NCBI GenBank assembly: GCA_016783565.1
Contig: JADHWI010000026.1
Span: forward strand, 1-35,452
Source of the DNA: Kiritimatiellia bacterium
Lineage (GTDB): Bacteria > Verrucomicrobiota > Kiritimatiellia > UBA8416 > JADHWI01
Reading direction: 5' to 3'
DNA: 35,452 nucleotides
This document shows positions 1 through 6,598 of the stretch, one piece after another. The notes below the pieces were generated by a model. That model worked only from the letters and a program-made list of their open reading frames with translations, was not told the DNA's origin and made no database searches. A program made the position numbers and the translations under genes. Every line of letters starts with the position of its first letter. Position 1 is the stretch's first letter.

Positions 1-53
1 ATGTCAGCTTCCCAAGCTGAACGTCGGGGGTTCGATTCCCCTCTCCCGCTCCA
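1..53 (+). tRNA. tRNA-Gly(CCC), 3' part, cut by window edge
   Basis: The window opens inside a tRNA. The anticodon arm is visible (stem 4-8 with 16-20, seven-base loop 9-15) and positions 11-13 read CCC, which decodes GGG glycine. A five-base variable loop, a T arm (26-30 with 38-42 around TTCGATT), the 3' acceptor strand 43-49, discriminator T50 and an encoded CCA at 51-53 follow. A U73 discriminator fits bacterial glycine tRNAs. The D arm and 5' acceptor strand lie outside the window. Confidence 0.9.
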
Positions 54-101
54 TCCCTCAAACCGGGTCAACACCATTATCGGGGGCAAGCGCCCTATCA
101 C

Positions 102-779
102 CTAAGCAATCTTTCCGTCGCGCATGTTGAGTACGCGGGGTGCTTGGTTGCCAAGCTCTTTGTCGTGTGTGGCGACGACGATGGTCAGGCTGTCATCGGC
201 GTTGAGTTGGTGGAATACATCGAATACCTCATGTGCATGATGGCTGTCGAGATTGCCTGTGGGTTCGTCTGCGAAAAGCAGGCGCGGTTTCACTGCAAGT
301 GCGCGCGCGATGGATACCCTTTGCCGTTCTCCTCCCGAAAGCTGTCGCGGTAGATGTCGAATCCGGTGGCCAAGACCAACCCTTTCCAGCATCGCGACAG
401 CTTGGTCCTTGTCCGGTTTTCGGGAACCGAAGCACATTGGCAACATTACATTTTCCACAGCCGAAAGGGTGGGAAGCAATAGAAAATCCTGGAAAACGAA
501 ACTGATGCCGTCGCGACGAATGTTGACCAGTTCGCGCTCTTTCAGGTCTGAAACGTTTTTTTCGAACACGGTGAGTGTCCCCTCCGATACGGCAGACAGG
601 CATCCCAGTACATCAAGGAGAGTGGTTTTCCCAGAGCCCGATGGGCCCATGATGGACATGAAATCGCCCTCCTGAATAGTCACATCAACCAGCTCTACGG
701 CATGGATTGTCTCTGCAGGGAGTACGTATGACTTGGTGATCTTATCGGCTTTGATGAGTGTTTTTTTCATGGTGTTCAA
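102..779 (-). CDS. ABC transporter ATP-binding protein, LolD/MacB type
   Basis: This cytoplasmic ATPase would power the permease encoded just upstream. At 225 residues it has the usual LolD-like length. The Walker A motif GPSGSGKTT is at residues 45-53, the Q-loop Gln is near 97, the signature LSGGE is at 147-151, Walker B LLFADE is at 167-172 and the family motif TGNLD follows. The TTG start overlaps the permease stop as TTGA, copying the ATGA couplings elsewhere in this operon; an in-frame ATG nine bases later (770) is the alternative. It is the last gene of the CsoR-headed operon and ends 48 bases from the tRNA-Gly. Members of this family work in lipoprotein release, macrolide/peptide export or metal-linked functions, so the substrate is open. 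Confidence 0.93.
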   Translation of the reverse strand: MNTMKKTLIKADKITKSYVLPAETIHAVELVDVTIQEGDFMSIMGPSGSGKTTLLDVLGCLSAVSEGTLTVFEKNVSDLKERELVNIRRDGISFVFQDFLLLPTLSAVENVMLPMCFGSRKPDKDQAVAMLERVGLGHRIRHLPRQLSGGERQRVSIARALAVKPRLLFADEPTGNLDSHHAHEVFDVFHQLNADDSLTIVVATHDKELGNQAPRVLNMRDGKIA

Positions 780-1960
780 TCCGATGTTCGTATGGCTTCA
801 ACAGGGCGCATGGCAGCCGCTCGGGCCGCAGGATACAGCCCGGCAAGTAAACCAATGATAATGGTGCCTGCCAGGGATGAGAGCAGAAGTATGGGTGAGA
901 TGATGATCAGTCTGCCGCTGGGAGCATAGGGCAGGATCTGTTTGAAGAGATATTCGACCAGCCTGCCGCCGATCACGGCGAGGGTGCTTCCAATGACGCC
1001 TCCTATGAAACAGACGAGGGTGGTTTCCACCCAGATCAGGCAGAACACCTCGCCCTGCGATGCTCCCAGTGCTTTCATGACACCGATCTCCCGGGTTCGC
1101 TCGAACACTGACATCAGGATGGTGTTGATGACGCCGATCGCGGCGATGACAACGGCAACTGTGGCAATGGCATTGGCCAGGATCCTGGCAGATGACATTA
1201 AGTTGAAGATCGTGCCCTTGACTTGAGCCATGCTGATGACCTGAATCGCGGGTTCGTTGTACAGGTCTTCTTCAAATGCAGACAGTTGGGTCAGGTCCTT
1301 TAGTTTAATGCCAATACCGGTGATTTTCTCTGGCAATTCAAAGATTTTCTGGGTCGTGCCCAGTGGCATAAAGATGATCCCGTCATCCTGTGTGCCGGTT
1401 CGCTCAAAGATGCCAGCTACTTTGAGAATGTTGTCGTGTCCGGGAATAAAGATGTTGTCGCCGACGGATCGTTGTTCAAGCTCTGCCACTTCGTAACCCA
1501 TAATCACTTCCGCTGCGTTATTGCTTGAAAACCAGTTGCCGGAATGGAATTTCATCCACGGTTTCAACTCTCGGTATGAAGAGGTGATTCCCATAAAGAG
1601 GGTGATGCCGCCACGCCCTTCGGATCGTTCCGGATCGAACGCAGTGGCGACAAGTTGTGGTGTGATCTTGTCGATGCGTTTGTCGCTTATAATCTTCTCG
1701 TAAACGGTTTGATCCATATAACGCAGGCCGCCACCGCCTTTGAGCATGAGTGTGGCTGCTTCGTAGGGGCATCCTTTGGCTGTGACCAGAACCTGGTAGC
1801 CCATGCGGTCGATGTCGGTTTGCAAGGCTTCCTGATAGCCTGCATCAAATCCCAGCAGGCTGACGAGAACTGCTACAGCGATGCCGACGCCACCCACGCT
1901 CAGCGCGGTGCGTATGCGTTTATGGCGCAGGTTCTTTAATGAAACAATAAACAGGTTCAT
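776..1960 (-). CDS. ABC transporter permease, MacB/FtsX family
   Basis: The 394-residue protein has the MacB/LolC layout: one N-terminal membrane helix after a basic start (about residues 18-40), a large periplasmic domain, then three C-terminal helices (about 265-290, 310-345 and 350-380). The cytoplasmic coupling motif FERTREIGVMKALGAS sits in the first loop after helix 2, as in FtsX-family permeases, and the protein ends with the common PVEAIRTSD-type tail. The start overlaps the lipoprotein stop by four bases and the stop overlaps the ATPase start. Such permeases act by moving the periplasmic domain (mechanotransmission) rather than by passing substrate through the membrane. No HlyD/MacA adaptor gene is present, which is unusual for a MacB exporter. 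Confidence 0.92.
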   Translation of the reverse strand: MNLFIVSLKNLRHKRIRTALSVGGVGIAVAVLVSLLGFDAGYQEALQTDIDRMGYQVLVTAKGCPYEAATLMLKGGGGLRYMDQTVYEKIISDKRIDKITPQLVATAFDPERSEGRGGITLFMGITSSYRELKPWMKFHSGNWFSSNNAAEVIMGYEVAELEQRSVGDNIFIPGHDNILKVAGIFERTGTQDDGIIFMPLGTTQKIFELPEKITGIGIKLKDLTQLSAFEEDLYNEPAIQVISMAQVKGTIFNLMSSARILANAIATVAVVIAAIGVINTILMSVFERTREIGVMKALGASQGEVFCLIWVETTLVCFIGGVIGSTLAVIGGRLVEYLFKQILPYAPSGRLIIISPILLLSSLAGTIIIGLLAGLYPAARAAAMRPVEAIRTSD

Positions 1961-2328
1961 GGGAGCGTGACTCCTGTGGCAGCTACCTGAGCCATTGGAC
2001 CTTTTTTCTCAAGTGTACCGATCACCGTGACCTGTTTTCCGACGCGTTGCGGGATCGCAATTCCTGCGCCACTCAGGTCTACGTGAATGCTGTTGCCGTC
2101 ATCTTCAAGTTCAAACCAACAGCCGGTCGGGCATTCTCTGGTGATCTGTCCTTTAACGCGAATGGTTCGTGATGTAACCCTGGTCGCACCGGCAAGCAGT
2201 TCGGCTACGGATGCCTCTGAGGCCTGTGGGTCGACAGTGCCGTACGTTTCCGCGCGCCGACAGCCGGTCGTGCCGGTCAATAGTATACCGGTTAGTGTTG
2301 TGATGATGATGGTATTTAAGGCTTTCAT
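1957..2328 (-). CDS. small lipoprotein, OB-fold-like, with CPTGCW motif
   Basis: This 123-residue exported protein begins with a hydrophobic leader ending TGTTGC, a probable lipidation site at Cys23, although Thr at -3 is not the classical residue. After a linker, residues from about 54 form a small beta-rich domain (RTIRVKGQI ... GKQVTVIGTL) resembling OB-fold proteins of the DUF4920/YgiW kind. A Cys66-x3-Cys70-Trp71 motif sits in it. DUF4920 proteins carry a comparable GCW motif. A Cys pair in a CsoR-controlled lipoprotein invites the idea of Cu(I) binding, but that is inference. Both ends overlap neighbouring genes by ATGA. Family assignment is tentative; the lipoprotein call is firmer. 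Confidence 0.75.
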   Translation of the reverse strand: MKALNTIIITTLTGILLTGTTGCRRAETYGTVDPQASEASVAELLAGATRVTSRTIRVKGQITRECPTGCWFELEDDGNSIHVDLSGAGIAIPQRVGKQVTVIGTLEKKGPMAQVAATGVTLP

Positions 2329-2972
2329 TTTTTTGATTTCCTATTTGTTTCTCTTGTTGTGTTTGATGTGAGTTTAAATAGTTTCAGCAGGGCCAGGTTT
2401 TTTCGGATGCCTCGTAATGTGGCATTGAAATCATCCGCACTTTGTTTGCTCGGGTCTGTGATCTTTCCCAGTTGCGACTGGGCTTGCTCTTCGGAGGGCA
2501 GGGTATCCTGCGAAAGAAAATCGTCAAGATGCAGGCCCGTGAATGGATCGGTGAATGTCGGGTTGCGGAATCTGCGTGCGTCGGGTGATGTGAGCTTCTG
2601 GTAATAGAATCCCACGATTGTACCTTGCAGGTCGGTCGCCAGAATGAGCTGCATACCCCCGAACATGCCTTTCTGGTTGACGCCATGCATATGACCGATC
2701 GTGTTGGTGCCCTTCAGTACGGTGTAATATGCGTAAGGCACATCCAGTGGTTCGTGTACGGGGTCCAGTTTGTCCCCCAGGAGAGCTTCCACTTGCTGTG
2801 CGAATTCGCGCCCACCCCGCTCCTGTATGGTGATGAACTCGGTTCGATATCCTGTTGCGTCGGGAAAAATTCGTCTAATGTCGCGGTCAGGATCGGTTAA
2901 GGTGCATCCGACGGCGCCGGTTGCAGGTCGGCACATGAAGAGTAGCATTAGAATGATAAGAGACAGCTTCAT
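2325..2972 (-). CDS. exported FMN_bind-like protein
   Basis: The 215-residue protein starts with a signal peptide (hydrophobic residues 4-13). A Cys at residue 23 in AVGC might be lipidated instead of cleaved. The central part, MFGGMQLILATDLQGTIVGF followed by YYQKLTSPDARRF, resembles the core of FMN_bind domains (RnfG/NqrC/NosR type: glycine turn, acidic turn DxxGxI, then a GF strand). The flavin-attachment motif SGAT of covalent members is not seen; SKQSADDFNATL is in roughly the right place but does not match. The function may therefore be non-flavin. A strong AGGAGGG ribosome-binding site precedes the ATG, which overlaps the barrel-protein stop by four bases. The C-terminus is basic and poorly conserved in look. 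Confidence 0.7.
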   Translation of the reverse strand: MKLSLIILMLLFMCRPATGAVGCTLTDPDRDIRRIFPDATGYRTEFITIQERGGREFAQQVEALLGDKLDPVHEPLDVPYAYYTVLKGTNTIGHMHGVNQKGMFGGMQLILATDLQGTIVGFYYQKLTSPDARRFRNPTFTDPFTGLHLDDFLSQDTLPSEEQAQSQLGKITDPSKQSADDFNATLRGIRKNLALLKLFKLTSNTTRETNRKSKK

Positions 2973-3988
2973 GAGACCCTCCTGTAGCTGTATAGTTGCA
3001 GGACAACACGTGTGTCTTTTTCGTCTGATGCGCTGATGTCGTGGAGCACGCCTGTACGAAGTGTGATGTTTGGGGACAGGCGGTAGGAGAGCACGCCGGA
3101 TATGGTGGTGTCTTCGTGATTTTGGTGGCCGGGATCGTCTGACCAGTATTCGCCCTGAATTGAAAGCGCGATGCGTTCTCGGGTTGGCCAGTTGAAGTCG
3201 AGGCGCCCAAGGGCCCCCATGACCGTGTCGTTGTTGTTTTCACCTATGCTGATTTCGCCTCGGGCATTGAGGGCAAATCCGTCAATGGCTGCGTCGAGGC
3301 CCAGCCGGCTTTTTCGAATGGCGGCGGGTCCATAGTCAGGGCGAGGGAATGTCCGTGGTTGCATGCCTGAGAGGACTTCGCCATATAGGGCTGAAGCGCC
3401 GTAGCGAATTGTTCGTGAGCGTGGTGAGCCAATTCGAGAGGAAAGCAGAAAAGAGCCATCGGTGCGTTCGATGCCCATTCCTGAGCCGATTTGTGCTGCT
3501 GTGAGATAGTCCAACGGTCCCAGGGGGCCTTCGAGTCCAATGCCCCAGTCTTTTTTGTAGCCAATATCGCGCGGTGCCAGTGTTTGTAGAAGCGTGCCGT
3601 GTGTGTCGGTGACGGGTTCGAGACCGAATGCGGGGTCAAAGTGGCCTGCACGCACTCCATGGGACAGTCCTGGTTTATATAGTAACCAGGCGTTATGGAT
3701 TTCAACGCCCCAGCGTTTCTGGTCTATTTCGCTGTCGTAATGTAGTCGAGCCTGAAGATCAGCGCTCAGAAAGTCGCCATGCTTGTCCGAGAAACGCTGA
3801 TAGTGCTCTATGCCCACCGCATTGCGTGGCAGTCTGCCTTGTGGTGCGCTCCACGAGTCCGTGTCGGAATACACTCCGATGGCGTTCGCCTCAAAGTACG
3901 TGGACTGTGGCGATGCTGAGCATGCTGCGTTTCCCGTTAGCAGAAGCAGCGCGGCGATACCAACGTAGTGGCTGGAGTGGGGGTACAT
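2969..3988 (-). CDS. outer-membrane beta-barrel (porin-like) protein
   Basis: The 339-residue protein has an N-terminal signal peptide (hydrophobic residues about 9-20, then ACSASPQ; the Cys could be lipidated). The rest is a run of alternating-polarity strands with aromatic girdle residues and short turns (for example RLHYDSEIDQKRWGVEIHNA and RIALSIQGEYWSDD), ending in the strand VVLQLYSYRRVS. That pattern fits a barrel of perhaps 12-16 strands. It is not a TolC-type protein: there are no long helices. GGAG lies eight bases upstream of the ATG. It follows csoR by 12 bases and precedes the FMN_bind-like gene with an ATGA overlap, so it is the first structural gene of the operon. No named family is recognised. 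Confidence 0.8.
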   Translation of the reverse strand: MYPHSSHYVGIAALLLLTGNAACSASPQSTYFEANAIGVYSDTDSWSAPQGRLPRNAVGIEHYQRFSDKHGDFLSADLQARLHYDSEIDQKRWGVEIHNAWLLYKPGLSHGVRAGHFDPAFGLEPVTDTHGTLLQTLAPRDIGYKKDWGIGLEGPLGPLDYLTAAQIGSGMGIERTDGSFLLSSRIGSPRSRTIRYGASALYGEVLSGMQPRTFPRPDYGPAAIRKSRLGLDAAIDGFALNARGEISIGENNNDTVMGALGRLDFNWPTRERIALSIQGEYWSDDPGHQNHEDTTISGVLSYRLSPNITLRTGVLHDISASDEKDTRVVLQLYSYRRVS

Positions 3989-4000
3989 GACGGATCTCCA

Positions 4001-4282
4001 CTATTTTCGCATACGTTTCAGAATGTCAAAAACTTCATCCATTTTGATGCTGGCTTCTTTGCGCGATCGCCCGCGAAACGCATCAGCGACGCAATGATCC
4101 ATGTGTTTGTGCAAAATTTTCTCACTCACGGATTGAAGCGCTGCGCGTACGGCCTGAATCTGGGTGATGATGTCGATGCAGTATTTGCCTTCATCAATCA
4201 TGCGTTGCAGGCCGCGCACTTGTCCCTCAATGCGTGCCAGTCGGGCCAGGTTTTCTTCGTGTGTGGTCTTGTGCTTTTTCAT
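4001..4282 (-). CDS. csoR: CsoR-family copper-sensing repressor
   Basis: The 93-residue all-helical protein matches the CsoR/RcnR/FrmR family. It has the conserved LARLARIEGQVRGLQRMI helix and Tyr34-Cys35, followed by His60 and Cys64. Cys-His-Cys with the neighbouring Tyr and a C-terminal Glu is the fingerprint of Cu(I)-sensing CsoR rather than nickel/cobalt RcnR, which has extra His ligands, or persulfide CstR, which lacks the His. The ATG at 4282 is chosen because AAGGAAAG precedes it; the frame stays open for 34 more codons upstream but runs through the operator and promoter. The protein normally binds its own promoter and lets go when copper binds. It would control itself and the five genes after it. 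Confidence 0.93.
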   Translation of the reverse strand: MKKHKTTHEENLARLARIEGQVRGLQRMIDEGKYCIDIITQIQAVRAALQSVSEKILHKHMDHCVADAFRGRSRKEASIKMDEVFDILKRMRK

Positions 4283-4305
4283 GGAGTCTTTCCTTTCTGA
4301 AAACA

Positions 4306-4334
4306 AGGATACCCTATGGGGGTATGTGACGCAA
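4306..4334 (-). promoter_or_regulatory. csoR operon promoter with CsoR operator
   Basis: Positions 4309-4325 hold ATACCC, five bases, then GGGTAT: a perfect six-base inverted repeat with a G-rich centre, of the kind bound by CsoR proteins (TACCC...GGGTA). On the minus strand TTGCGT (4329-4334) and TATCCT (4306-4311) are 17 bases apart and could be the -35 and -10 boxes. The operator fills the spacer and touches the -10, so a bound repressor would block RNA polymerase. It lies 27 bases before the csoR ATG. Confidence 0.75.
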
Positions 4335-4456
4335 GAAGAAAAAATGAGACTGTTTTGGGGGAGTTTTTGGTGCGGCTGTGGCATGTCTTTTGGAGCCGCA
4401 GGCGTATAACGCCAGCTGTACTGTGCGGATATGCAGTCGTTGAAACGGGGGGCGGG

Positions 4457-5431
4457 TTAGCGTAGGTGTGCGTGGATGACTTCGATTTGATGTTTGAGAT
4501 CGTTTATTTCGCGTCCCCAGTGGGCGTCGGAGCCCCATTCGGGGTGGTTTTCGCGGAACTTGTGGTCATTGATTTGTCGGCTGCACCAGGCGAGATAGTA
4601 GATGATGCGCATGGCTCGCAGTGGCTCAATAAGTCGCAGTGTGTGGTCATCGAATTCCCGGAATTCTTCGTACCCTCTCAGCAGTAGATTCAGTTCATGT
4701 TTGCAGTGATCAGCGATGTCGGGGAGTAGTAGCCACATGTCCTGCACGGGAGGCCCGACCATCATATCGTCAAAATCGATGACCATGATACCTTCGTCAG
4801 GTCGATCCAGAAGGTTGCCGCAGTGGCAATCGCCGTGAATACGGATAAATTCGGTGTTGTCGAAAAGTCCCATGATGTCGTCGAGTATCCGGTGGGTCAG
4901 ATCATGGAACTCTGATTCGTAGCGTGGCGTGATGTGTCCGTTTTCGAGAAGGTCGCGGATGTGAGTTGCGGTGGATTTTGCCGGATGGAGATCGGTGCGG
5001 GCGTGTGCTTCGTGCTTGCTGCCTGCGATATGGATGCGACCGAGTAGGCGGCCGACCCGTATCCAGTCCGTATCGTTGTTGATCTCAAGCTGTCTGCCAA
5101 AGCGTTTTGGAAATAGAGTAAAGAATAATCCGTTAGCCTCATATAGGGTGTGATGTCCATTGAGTGCCAGCGGTGCGATAACGGGGATTTCGTCAGCGGC
5201 ACAGTCGGCCACGAAGTCATGTTCTTCCTGTAGTGCTTCACGTGACCAGCGGCCGGGGCGATAAAATTTGACGATGAGGCGATCGCCATCCATGGTTTGG
5301 GTATCATACACACGATTGATATAGCTGGGAAGCGGGGTGGCCAGGCCTGTCATGTGTAGTCCGGTGGCTTGTTCTACGGCATCCAGCATAACATCAGGTA
5401 CGAGGTGTTCAAAGTCGGGCTGTGTATTCAT
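4457..5431 (-). CDS. srkA: SrkA/YihE-family stress-response protein kinase
   Basis: The 324-residue protein matches the length of SrkA (YihE/RdoA), a Ser/Thr kinase of the aminoglycoside-phosphotransferase fold linked to survival under envelope and oxidative stress. HGDCHCGNLL near residue 200 is the catalytic loop (Asp and Asn) and VIDFDD near 217 is the metal-binding motif. The N-lobe has VYDTQTMDGDRLIVKFYRP with the ATP-binding Lys. A minus-strand TTGACG/GATGAT pair with 17-base spacing (5440-5468) lies so close to the start that a transcript from it would be almost leaderless, and it may be chance. The gene lies upstream of csoR on the same strand, but csoR has its own promoter in the 174-base gap, so it is probably a separate unit. 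It diverges from the tRNA-His. Confidence 0.9.
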   Translation of the reverse strand: MNTQPDFEHLVPDVMLDAVEQATGLHMTGLATPLPSYINRVYDTQTMDGDRLIVKFYRPGRWSREALQEEHDFVADCAADEIPVIAPLALNGHHTLYEANGLFFTLFPKRFGRQLEINNDTDWIRVGRLLGRIHIAGSKHEAHARTDLHPAKSTATHIRDLLENGHITPRYESEFHDLTHRILDDIMGLFDNTEFIRIHGDCHCGNLLDRPDEGIMVIDFDDMMVGPPVQDMWLLLPDIADHCKHELNLLLRGYEEFREFDDHTLRLIEPLRAMRIIYYLAWCSRQINDHKFRENHPEWGSDAHWGREINDLKHQIEVIHAHLR

Positions 5432-5522
5432 ATGGCATGATCATCCCGATACGCATCCGTTCCGTCAATCCTAATGCAGGGTAGGTCTATGTCTCTTTAT
5501 TCGAACTGTTGTCATTTTGTTG

Positions 5523-5550
5523 TTGAATTCTGGTCGAATACCCGTACATT
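5523..5550 (+). promoter_or_regulatory. possible tRNA-His promoter
   Basis: TTGAAT (5523-5528) and TACATT (5545-5550) are separated by 16 bases and would start transcription about ten bases before the tRNA. Each box matches consensus at four of six positions. The -10 lies inside a hairpin sequence, CCCGTA-CAT-TACGGG (5541-5555), followed by CTTTT. Confidence 0.35.
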
Positions 5551-5571
5551 ACGGGCTTTTCAAACTGTGAT

Positions 5572-5649
5572 GGCGGGCGTAGCTCAGTTGGTTAGAGCAC
5601 CAGATTGTGGTTCTGGGGGCCGCGGGTTCAAATCCCGTCGCTCGCCCCA
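5572..5649 (+). tRNA. tRNA-His(GTG)
   Basis: A complete cloverleaf is visible: the acceptor 5' strand GCGGGCG (5573-5579) pairs with CGCTCGC (5639-5645). The D arm begins AGCTCAGTTGG. The anticodon loop TTGTGGT gives GTG, decoding histidine codons CAC and CAT. The T loop is TTCAAAT. Discriminator C73 (5646) opposite an extra G-1 (5572) is the hallmark of histidine tRNAs, and CCA is encoded at 5647-5649. A reading frame across it contains the well-known tRNA artefact GVAQLVRAPDCGSGG and is not a gene. Confidence 0.97.
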
Positions 5650-5748
5650 AATGCCGACACTCATGAACGTCAGGGTGTTGGATGAGGGTTGAAAGTCATA
5701 GTATTTTCGATTTGTTCCCAACGTTGCATTTCTATAGAGTTTCTCTCT

Positions 5749-6567
5749 ATGAAGATTTCACTTAAATACCGTGAACCCATTGCTGATGTCCGGCGTGTGG
5801 TGGTCAAGATTGGCAGCCGGGTGCTGGTTCAGCAGAATGGTCGTCCTGACCGTCGTCGGATTGGTGAGCTGGTGCAGCAAATTGCGGCCATTCGTAAATC
5901 GGGGCGTGAGGTGGTGGTCATCACGTCTGGTGCCGTGGGGGCGGGGGTTGCGGCCATGGGGCTGAAAGAGCGTCCGACGTTGCTTCCTGAACTGCAGATG
6001 GTTGCTGCCGTGGGTCAGACCAAGCTGATGTCTTTCTACGACGAGCTGTTCGGGAAGCAGGGCATCAAGGTGGGTCAGGTGTTGTTGACGCACGCGGATT
6101 TTCATCACAAGGTACGGTTGACCAATGGTCGGCGCACACTGGAATCGCTGTTGAAGCATGGGGTGGTGCCGATCGTGAACGAAAACGACGTGGTGGCGGA
6201 TGAGGAGATTCGTGCTGATCTTGCATTGGGCGACAATGATTACCTGGCTATGCTGGTGGTCAAATTGATCCGTGCCGATCTTCTGGTGATATTGAGCACG
6301 GTGGACGGATTGCGTGAACCGGGTGCCAATGGTCGATCGAAACGCGTACGGTGTTTAGAGAGCGTAAATCGGAAAACGTTTGCGCTTGTGCAGGACAGTG
6401 CCGCTAAGTTCTCTAAAGGCGGAATGGTGAGCAAGCTCAAAGCGGCTAAGAAGGCGGCCATGGCGGGCTGTTCGGTGGTCATTGCCAATGGGCGCAAGAA
6501 GGGTGTTCTTGATCGCGTCATGGAGTGTGCCGACGAGGGCACCTTCATCATTGGGTCCGCTGTTTGA
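5749..6567 (+). CDS. proB: glutamate 5-kinase without PUA domain
   Basis: This enzyme phosphorylates L-glutamate to gamma-glutamyl phosphate with ATP, the first step of proline synthesis, in the cytoplasm. It has the amino-acid-kinase fold: VVVKIGSRVL at the N-terminus, ITSGAVGAGVAAM for phosphate binding, PIVNENDVV and ALGDNDYLAMLVV for substrate and nucleotide, then TVDGL and FSKGGMVSKLKAAKKA. At 272 residues it ends after the kinase domain; the PUA domain of the E. coli type (367 residues) is missing. PUA-less forms exist in other bacteria. The ATG at 5749 is chosen because the conserved part starts just after it; the ribosome-binding site is weak (TAGAG). proA follows 31 bases on. Confidence 0.93.
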   Translation: MKISLKYREPIADVRRVVVKIGSRVLVQQNGRPDRRRIGELVQQIAAIRKSGREVVVITSGAVGAGVAAMGLKERPTLLPELQMVAAVGQTKLMSFYDELFGKQGIKVGQVLLTHADFHHKVRLTNGRRTLESLLKHGVVPIVNENDVVADEEIRADLALGDNDYLAMLVVKLIRADLLVILSTVDGLREPGANGRSKRVRCLESVNRKTFALVQDSAAKFSKGGMVSKLKAAKKAAMAGCSVVIANGRKKGVLDRVMECADEGTFIIGSAV

Positions 6568-6598
6568 GGTATTTTTGTCTCTTTTTGGGGGTAACTCT

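Noticed and set aside
72-101. Hairpin GGGC-AAGC-GCCC between tRNA-Gly and the ABC gene as a bidirectional terminator
   Set aside because: The stem is only four to five pairs and no T-run follows on either strand.
3244-3705. 153-codon minus-strand open frame inside the barrel-protein gene
   Set aside because: Alternative frame of a gene with a signal peptide and barrel strands; no ribosome-binding site.
4283-4384. Longer CsoR reading frame starting at 4384
   Set aside because: The extra 34 codons cover the operator and promoter, and a good ribosome-binding site precedes the ATG at 4282.
5474-5692. 72-codon open frame on the plus strand
   Set aside because: It runs across tRNA-His; the segment MAGVAQLVRAPDCGSGG is a familiar tRNA translation artefact.
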